Virus record (IMG/VR): IMGVR_UViG_3300032605_000122
Location: 1-26,031 of that record
Length of the DNA: 26,031 bases
Strand: one strand, 5' to 3'
Origin: a virus
The notes beneath the pieces are model-generated. The model made no database searches, was not told the DNA's origin, and was given only the letters and a program-made list of their open reading frames with translations. This document shows positions 21,492 to 26,031 of the stretch, one piece after another. Each line of letters opens with the position of its first letter. Within the stretch, counting starts at the first letter, position 1. The translations under genes were made by a program, and so were the position numbers.

Positions 21492-23150
21492 TTAGCCTCC
21501 CTGGACCACGAACTGGTTGACGTTGAGGTTGACGATGATCTTGTCGAACCCGCGCAGCGGCGTCATGACGACCGAGAGGCCGCCGTAGAGGCCGGTCTTG
21601 TAGTTGCTCGGGTTGAGCGTGAGGTAGGAGATGAACGGCTGGGCGTTGACCACCGCCTGACCGTCGTAGACCCCTGCCTCCAGGTTGGCCAGGAACTGCG
21701 TCTGCGGCAGCCCGACCTGGTTGGGCGAGCCCAGGATGAGGCCGTAGGAGATGCCGTTGGCCAGCGTCCGCGCCGCCACGCCCGCCAGGCGGTTGATGCC
21801 GTCCTGGTTGTAGTAGAGCGGGTTGACCGGGTTGTTGCTGCCGTTGATCACGGCGTTGGCCAGGTCGAGGTTGAGGTTGATGGCCGCCCAGTCGATGGAG
21901 TACCAGAAGTTGAACGGGTTGCCGTCCAGGTTGTTGCCGCCGAAGAGGATGTCGAAGGAAACGCCCCCCTGGCTCCCGGTCCCCGCGTAGCTCCAGTTGG
22001 CCGTCGTGATGGCAGAGATGGTCGGTCCCATGCCGCGGGTCTGGAACGGCGTCACGCCGCTGAGCTCGCTGTACTCCAGCGGGGTCACCTTGTTGGTGCT
22101 GGAGGGCGCGTAGTTGAGCGTGGTGTAGAATACCGAGGCCAGGGAGTACTCCGTGGCCGGCACGCCCGCGCTGGCGTACAGGCTGGCCACCAGCGTGCCC
22201 TCTACCGAGATGGCCCCCGGGTCCGCCGCCACGTTGGCGATCAGCGTCATCCCGGTGGTGCCGGGCTGCGCGATGAACTGGCCGTTGTAGCCCGCGGGCG
22301 TGCAGCCCGTGACCGTGAACAGCTGCCCCGGGGCCACGCCGTGGTTCGTGGTGGTGGTCAGGGTGATCTGGCCGCCCGAGTAGGAGGCGTTGGTGAGGGT
22401 GTTCTGGCCCCAGGTGCCCGTCAGCGGGTTCTCGATCATCCCGAAGACGCACTTCATCGCCGAGTTGTACCTCTTGTAGTTCTGGAGGTTCGACGTGACG
22501 AAGAAGTAGGTCTTGGCGGTGTTGCTCTCGAACCCAGCCAGGAAGGCCAGGAAGGAGGGCACGCCGTCCCAGTCGCGCGGGACCAGGTAGGAGTAGAAGA
22601 ACTGGTCGGAGTTGGCGATGAACGAGGCCAGCGCCGTCACGCCGGCCGCCGGCTCCCCCGCGCCGAGCTCCAGCACGTAGACCGGGTTCTGGGAGCCCTG
22701 GGCGAAGTAGCTGCCCACCATCGCCTGGAGGTCGCCCACGCCGCGGGCGGTGTAGGTGCCCGGGGTGGTGGCCGGGGAGGTCCCCGGGTTGGTCGACAGG
22801 TAGTAGGTGAAGGTGCTCGCCCCGGTGGAGATGGCGTTGACCGTGCCGTTGTAGGTGGTGGGGACGGCCCCGGCCACCGTGGTCACGAACGCCTCTCCCA
22901 CCGCCACGCCGTGGGCGGCAGTGGCGGTGGCGGTGACCTGCCCGCCGTAGGCCGAGGACCAGGTCAGGGAGGTCAGGGTCAGCGGGGCGGGCAGCAGCGG
23001 CGTGAGGTCGCCCGCCTGCGTCAGGAGCGCGTCGTTCTGCGCCCCCAGGACGGTGCCCCCCTGGCTGAGGAGCGCCCCCGTCTTCTGCAGCGTGCTCGGC
23101 GTCGGGGGCGTCGAGATGCTGACGTTGACTACTACGATGGGGTTCGCCAT
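21492..23150 (-). CDS. Tail sheath protein with two inserted beta modules
   Basis: This 552-residue protein starts at ATG 23150 behind AGGAGG. The core matches Bcep781-like (DUF3383-like) sheaths: MANPIVVVNVSISTPPTPST, QKTGALLSQGG, AFFIANSDQ-like FIANSDQFFYSYLVPRDWDG, ESNTAKTYFFVTSNLQNYKR, ATEYSLASVFYTTLNYAPSS, KVTPLEYSELSGVTPF, QVGLPQTQFLANLEAGVYDG and a C-terminal DKIIVNLNVNQF strand. Two modules of about 70-75 residues (about 60-135 and 251-321), each with an HGVAxG core and a YNG turn, interrupt the core. Sheath subunits surround the tube and contract to drive it into the cell; the modules probably project outward. Confidence is high on context and sequence. Confidence 0.87.
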   Translation of the reverse strand: MANPIVVVNVSISTPPTPSTLQKTGALLSQGGTVLGAQNDALLTQAGDLTPLLPAPLTLTSLTWSSAYGGQVTATATAAHGVAVGEAFVTTVAGAVPTTYNGTVNAISTGASTFTYYLSTNPGTSPATTPGTYTARGVGDLQAMVGSYFAQGSQNPVYVLELGAGEPAAGVTALASFIANSDQFFYSYLVPRDWDGVPSFLAFLAGFESNTAKTYFFVTSNLQNYKRYNSAMKCVFGMIENPLTGTWGQNTLTNASYSGGQITLTTTTNHGVAPGQLFTVTGCTPAGYNGQFIAQPGTTGMTLIANVAADPGAISVEGTLVASLYASAGVPATEYSLASVFYTTLNYAPSSTNKVTPLEYSELSGVTPFQTRGMGPTISAITTANWSYAGTGSQGGVSFDILFGGNNLDGNPFNFWYSIDWAAINLNLDLANAVINGSNNPVNPLYYNQDGINRLAGVAARTLANGISYGLILGSPNQVGLPQTQFLANLEAGVYDGQAVVNAQPFISYLTLNPSNYKTGLYGGLSVVMTPLRGFDKIIVNLNVNQFVVQGG

Positions 23151-23186
23151 AGAGGCTACCTCCTAGCTGGGGTGGAGGGGGCCTTC

Positions 23187-23498
23187 TTACTTGGTGAAGA
23201 AGGACACGCTGCCGGTGGTCAGGCCCGTGGTGACCACGCAGAGGCCGACCTGAAAGCCGACCGGGGCCGGCGGCACGAACTCGAAGGTGTTGGCGAGGTC
23301 GATCGGGCCGGCCAGCAGCGTGCCGGTGTTGTCGAGGCCGTCGTACACGGACATCGTGGCCCCGGACTGGCCCTTGTTGCAGGTCACCGAGGAGACCACG
23401 CCCGGGCCGCTCTTGACCAGGGTGGTGGTCGCGGTGTTGATGCAGGTCGACTTGACGGCCGGGGCGGTGACGATGGCGGCGTTGGCGTTCTGGGTCAT
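23187..23498 (-). CDS. Small beta-sandwich virion protein, possible decoration protein
   Basis: This 103-residue protein starts at ATG 23498 with AGGAG upstream. It is rich in Val, Thr, Ser and Gly: TTTLVKSGPGVVSSVTCNKG, ATMSVYDGLDNTGTLLAG, PIDLANTFEFVPPAPVGFQV and TTGLTTGSVSFF. The layout of a strand, a GVVxSVxxNKGxxGATMSVYD motif and a final VVTTG strand recalls small phage virion proteins with an immunoglobulin-like or similar beta-sandwich. Such proteins decorate heads or tails. It lies between the sheath and neck-type genes. Decoration is an inference; only the fold class is visible. Confidence 0.6.
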   Translation of the reverse strand: MTQNANAAIVTAPAVKSTCINTATTTLVKSGPGVVSSVTCNKGQSGATMSVYDGLDNTGTLLAGPIDLANTFEFVPPAPVGFQVGLCVVTTGLTTGSVSFFTK

Positions 23499-23510
23499 GA
23501 TCGGTTTCTC

Positions 23511-24575
23511 CTAGACTGACAGTTGTTGAACGTAGATTTCGTCGCCCTGCACCAGGCACTCTTCGATGACCTGGCGGGCGACGTTGCGGATGCTCTGCTG
23601 GTTGTAGCTGACCTGGAAGGTGATCCGCTTCTTCATGGCCAGGGTGAGCAGCTCGCTCTGGGCGGCCTTGACGTCGCGGACGGTCGGCGTGTTCATCAGG
23701 CCGAGCAGGCCCGTGTCCGTGCCGTAGGCTATGGCGGCGTCCTGGAAGGTCAGCGCCGCGTCGTTGGAGGCCCCGAAGAGCGTCACCCGGACGGTGTCCC
23801 GGGCCAGCTGGTAGTGCGATGCGGTCGGGCCCAGCGTGGGGACCGCCTGGATGACCTCCGTGTCCTCCTCGCCGATGTGGACCGCGCCGTAGGGAGGCGG
23901 CAGGTTCTGCGGCACCGCGAAGGAGGGGTACAGCGGGATGACCGGGAAGGGCAGCAGCACCGGGTAGGGCGGGGCGTAGGCGTTGATGGCCAGCCAGGCG
24001 GGCAGCGAGTTGGAGACCACCACCTGCCGCCCGTTGAAGTCCGCCGGGCTGTCTATCAGCTGGCTCTCCATCGTGGAGTAGACCGCGTCGCCCACGTAGT
24101 GCCAGAGCCCGGCCTGGCGGTAGAAGTTGGAGCGCGAAGAGAACGCGAAGCGGATGCGGTCGATCGTCGCGATGAAGAGGGTGTTGGGGCCCACTCGGTT
24201 GAGGCCCTGAACCTCCTGCTCAGAGGTGAAGGTCACGCGGTTGACCGCGTAGTTGGCCTCCTCGGTCTGGCTCATCCCGGTGGCGTAGTGCAGGGAGCCT
24301 CGGGCCTCCAGCGTGTTGTCCTCCACGCCCGCGGCGGCCGCGCCGTTGAAGGGGGCCGTGTTGAACGCCGCGGTGTTGAACGCCGCCCCCCGGACCAGCG
24401 CCGCGGGGGTCAGGAGGGGGGCGGCCACCCAGAACACGAAGCCGTCCACCGGCAGCACGAGTCGGTTGTACTGCTGGAAGACGACCGACTGGTTGGAGCT
24501 GATCGCCCTCTCGCCCTGGCGCAGGTCCGCGGCCAGGGGCGAGGCGGAGCCGATGGCCTCGTCGAGAGTGGGCAA
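23511..24575 (-). CDS. Large structural protein with FNT pentad repeats
   Basis: This 354-residue protein starts at TTG 24575, with a strong AAGGAGGAG eight bases upstream. It has SNQSVVFQQYNRLVLPVDGF, VFWVAAPLLTP (residues 32-57), then the array AAFNTAAFNTAPFNGAA (64-80), a beta-rich middle (GSLHYATGMSQTEEANYAVN, RVTFTSEQEVQGLNRVGPNT, FIATIDRIRFAFSSRSNFYR) and the C-terminal ALTFQDAAIAYGTDTGLLGL and KKRITFQVSYNQQSIRNVAR. Long proteins with the same N-terminal and C-terminal segments occur at this place in Bcep781-like phages. It is probably a tail or neck structural protein; its exact role is unknown to me. Confidence 0.7.
   Translation of the reverse strand: MPTLDEAIGSASPLAADLRQGERAISSNQSVVFQQYNRLVLPVDGFVFWVAAPLLTPAALVRGAAFNTAAFNTAPFNGAAAAGVEDNTLEARGSLHYATGMSQTEEANYAVNRVTFTSEQEVQGLNRVGPNTLFIATIDRIRFAFSSRSNFYRQAGLWHYVGDAVYSTMESQLIDSPADFNGRQVVVSNSLPAWLAINAYAPPYPVLLPFPVIPLYPSFAVPQNLPPPYGAVHIGEEDTEVIQAVPTLGPTASHYQLARDTVRVTLFGASNDAALTFQDAAIAYGTDTGLLGLMNTPTVRDVKAAQSELLTLAMKKRITFQVSYNQQSIRNVARQVIEECLVQGDEIYVQQLSV
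24336..24386 (-). repeat. 15-base coding repeats (FNT pentads)
   Basis: Tandem 15-base units encode AFNTA-AFNTA-PFNGA (residues 65-79 of the structural protein). The plus-strand core GTGTTGAACGCCGC occurs twice in tandem and also, as diverged copies, in the gpI-position gene more than 11 kb away. Confidence 0.8.
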
Positions 24576-24578
24576 CGC

Positions 24579-24947
24579 CTACTCCTCCTTCTCGGCTTCC
24601 TCCTCGGCCGGCCGCGGGGGCCACACCGCCGGCCGCGGGCCCCGGTAGACCCAGCCGTGCGCGGCCAGGTACTCGGGGGAGAAGCCCAGGCGGTTGCCGG
24701 TGCCCAGGACGGGCAGCCAGCAGGAATTGGGGCCGGACCACTGCATGGCCACTCCGTGGCCGCCGTGGGGCGGGGTCAGCACGTGCCAGCTGCCGTCCGC
24801 CACGGGGGCGGGGGGCGTGGCGCGGGCCGGCGCGTGGGCGCAGCGGGCGGGCAGCGCGGGGCGCCCCACGTGGACGTAGCCGCGGCCGTGGCTGAAGACG
24901 TGGCAGCAGGGGTCCTGGTGGGCCTGCTCTCTGTTGACGTTGGTCAT
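24579..24947 (-). CDS. Hypothetical protein, Pro/His-rich with acidic tail
   Basis: This 122-residue protein starts at ATG 24947, overlapping the preceding stop as ATGA, and ends three bases before the next gene's start. The N-terminal 50 residues are rich in His, Cys, Pro, Ala and Arg (QDPCCHVFSHGRGYVHVGRP, CAHAPARATPPAP). A compact aromatic region follows (SWHVLTPPHGGHGVAMQWSG, GNRLGFSPEYLAAHGWVYRG), and the end is acidic (AEEEAEKEE). No family is recognised. The coupling on both sides supports it as a real gene despite high GC content. It could be a small neck or head accessory protein, but nothing beyond position suggests that. Confidence 0.55.
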   Translation of the reverse strand: MTNVNREQAHQDPCCHVFSHGRGYVHVGRPALPARCAHAPARATPPAPVADGSWHVLTPPHGGHGVAMQWSGPNSCWLPVLGTGNRLGFSPEYLAAHGWVYRGPRPAVWPPRPAEEEAEKEE

Positions 24948-25444
24948 TGCTCTATCCAGACCTTGACCGAGGCCTGGTAGAGCCCCGTGTCTATGAAGGA
25001 GGGACGGCGCGGGTTGGAGCCCGCGTAGGGGTGGGCCAGCCGGTGGTTGACGCCGGCCAGCGCGGCCTGGGTCGGGACCGCCAGCGTGGGGCCCTTGAGG
25101 CTGGCCTGGTACTCGGCCTCTCTCGAGGAGAGGTAGTGCTTGAACCAGGCCTCTATCTCGGAGCAGGCCGGGGCGAATATCTCGGGGTTGGCCGGGCGGT
25201 TGTTGAGGACGTTGTCCAGGTCTCCCAGGACCGCCTCCACCAGGCTCTCCTCTATGCGGTCGCGGTAGGCCTCGAAGAAGGTCTCCATGACCGCGTAGTG
25301 GTCCTCCAGGTACTCCGCCACCTCTCCGGTGGTGATGCTCAGGGTGACCTTGCGGCGCTTCTTGAAGGGCTTGCCCTTCTTGGTCAGGTGCTCCTGCTCG
25401 TAGGCGTAGGGGACGTCGATGACCCCTATGTTGAGGGTCGTCAC
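24944..25444 (-). CDS. Neck / tail completion-type protein
   Basis: This 166-residue protein starts at ATG 25444, with the upstream gene's stop overlapping. NIGVIDVPYAYEQEHLTKKG leads into a basic stretch (KPFKKRRKVTLS) and TTGEVAEYLEDHYAVMETFF, EAYRDRIEESLVEAVLGDL (helical), SEIEAWFKHYLSSREAEY and a conserved-looking C-terminal PTQAALAGVNHRLAHPYAGS followed by NPRRPSFIDTGLYQASVKVW. The RPSFIDTGLY...S...W ending is reminiscent of tail-completion proteins and is found beside connector genes in similar phages. It would act in head-tail joining. The assignment is by context and recalled similarity. Confidence 0.62.
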   Translation of the reverse strand: MTTLNIGVIDVPYAYEQEHLTKKGKPFKKRRKVTLSITTGEVAEYLEDHYAVMETFFEAYRDRIEESLVEAVLGDLDNVLNNRPANPEIFAPACSEIEAWFKHYLSSREAEYQASLKGPTLAVPTQAALAGVNHRLAHPYAGSNPRRPSFIDTGLYQASVKVWIEQ

Positions 25445-25968
25445 CCCCAGCAGCCGCGCGACAATCCCACGATGCCCGGCCCGTAGGACTGCGCGATGCC
25501 GAGGTACTGCCGGCCCCAGGGGGTCTGGAGGTTGGCCAGCTGGCTCACCGTGAGCTTCTTCGCCCAGTCGGGCACGTCGTAGCTGGCGGAGGTGCTCTCG
25601 TCGCTGGCCGAGGTGATGGCCCCGCTGACGAAGCCGTTGAGGTTGAACTGCTTGCGCGTCCAGGCCCAGTAGGCCATGGGCGGCTTGGAGCCCCTCACGG
25701 CCGGGGCGTCCGGGGCGTCCTGGGCGAAGTTGACCAGGCGGTCTCCCGCCAGGTTGTACACCGCCAGCGCGTAGGGCGACAGGGAGTCCGGCGTGCCCAG
25801 CGGGGGGACGGGTCCCCCCACGCTCCTGAGCGAGGGGTTGACGAACATCAGCGCCACGTTGTAGGACATCCCGATGACGGGGCTGTCGTCTGGGAGGACC
25901 GCTGGGGACACCCCCATGACCTTTCGGATGAACGGGTCTAGGTAGTAGGAGAGGTTGGGCTGACTCAA
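25441..25968 (-). CDS. Head-tail connector (neck adaptor)-like protein
   Basis: This 175-residue protein starts at TTG 25968, overlapping the upstream stop as TTGA, with AGGTGG eight bases upstream. Recognisable stretches are SYYLDPFIRKVMGVSPAVLP, SPYALAVYNLAGDRLVNFAQ, YWAWTRKQFNLNGFVSGAIT, SASDESTSASYDVPDWAKKL and TVSQLANLQTPWGRQYLGIA, QSYGPGIVGLS. The last two recur in neck or connector proteins of Bcep781-like phages. It probably sits between portal and tail. Function is inferred from context; similarity is recalled rather than computed. Confidence 0.62.
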   Translation of the reverse strand: MSQPNLSYYLDPFIRKVMGVSPAVLPDDSPVIGMSYNVALMFVNPSLRSVGGPVPPLGTPDSLSPYALAVYNLAGDRLVNFAQDAPDAPAVRGSKPPMAYWAWTRKQFNLNGFVSGAITSASDESTSASYDVPDWAKKLTVSQLANLQTPWGRQYLGIAQSYGPGIVGLSRGCWG

Positions 25969-26031
25969 GGCCTGACCACCTGGATGGTCGCGCCCTGGCT
26001 GTTCTCCACGAACGCGATGTGGAAGTCGGCG
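25965..26031 (-). CDS. 3' end of a gene running off the window (partial)
   Basis: A minus-strand frame enters from the right edge and ends at TGA 25965-25967. The visible residues are ADFHIAFVENSQGATIQVVR followed by P. Its stop overlaps the next start as TTGA. The beta-rich ending (VENSQGATIQVV) suits a small virion or head-completion protein, but the fragment is too short to identify. Confidence 0.55.
   Translation of the reverse strand, partial: ADFHIAFVENSQGATIQVVRP

Noticed and set aside
23182-23203. 7-base-pair hairpin CCTTCTT/AAGAAGG near the stop of the small virion gene
   Set aside because: It has no U-tract on the minus strand and overlaps the stop codon; too weak to call a terminator.
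21417-23519. Very long plus-strand open frame (700 codons) opposite the sheath gene
   Set aside because: High-GC genes commonly leave the antisense frame open. Its translation is low-complexity Gly/Arg/Val/His-rich with no motif, while the opposite frame is a clear sheath protein.
20956-23559. 867-codon minus-strand frame across sheath and tube
   Set aside because: Out-of-frame with both recognised proteins; composition is Gly/Arg/Gln/His-rich nonsense.
1-26031. tRNA genes, CRISPR arrays, insertion sequences, attachment sites or integrase
   Set aside because: None was found by reading: no cloverleaf with a CCA end in the gaps, no regular spacer-repeat pattern, no transposase or recombinase motif.

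Overview
The window is part of the genome of a tailed double-stranded DNA phage (or prophage) with a contractile, myovirus-type tail. The sheath, tube, tape-measure, baseplate and fibre genes lie in one uninterrupted block, and their order and sequence style resemble P2-like and Bcep781-like tail clusters. Base composition is high in G+C. A GH24 endolysin, a holin and at least two lipoproteins with clear lipoboxes point to a Gram-negative host, probably a high-GC proteobacterium. The species cannot be named from the sequence. No integrase, repressor, tRNA or CRISPR array is visible.

Layout: (1) 1-5770, plus strand: tightly packed small accessory or early genes. The recognisable members are a uracil-DNA-glycosylase-superfamily-like protein, a DUF1653-like protein and a UvrD/Rep-type SF1 helicase; the rest are small phage hypotheticals, two with membrane segments. 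(2) 5772-5801: a strong hairpin between the convergent gene blocks, probably a bidirectional terminator. (3) 5827-8543, minus strand: lysis and host-envelope region with a lipoprotein, a 62-aa protein, a papain-like cysteine peptidase, a 56-aa lipoprotein (possible o-spanin), a holin, a GH24 endolysin and a membrane coiled-coil protein (possible i-spanin). (4) 8555-13311, minus: fibre assembly protein, tail fibre, small beta protein, tail-collar fibre and a tail protein in the gpI position. (5) 13311-18378, minus: baseplate genes (J-like, W/gp25-like, V/spike, hub-like, plug-like and one further tail protein). (6) 18375-23150, minus: tape measure with a lytic transglycosylase domain, tail assembly chaperones joined by a programmed -1 frameshift, tail tube and tail sheath. 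(7) 23187-26031, minus: small virion protein and neck or connector proteins, with the last gene running off the window.

The minus-strand genes are almost all coupled by 4-base ATGA/GTGA/TTGA overlaps or gaps of a few bases. They were therefore probably transcribed as one long late operon that begins beyond base 26031 and ends at the hairpin near 5790. Non-ATG starts are common.

The most notable observations are: a recurring beta module (FCCH-like) inserted into the sheath, J-like baseplate protein, plug-like protein and, as a variant, the collar fibre; a textbook slippery heptamer in the tail chaperone gene; phenylalanine-centred five-residue repeats shared by two distant virion proteins; a tail fibre that begins with what looks like a Sec signal peptide; and a C1A peptidase flanked by two lipoproteins inside the lysis region.
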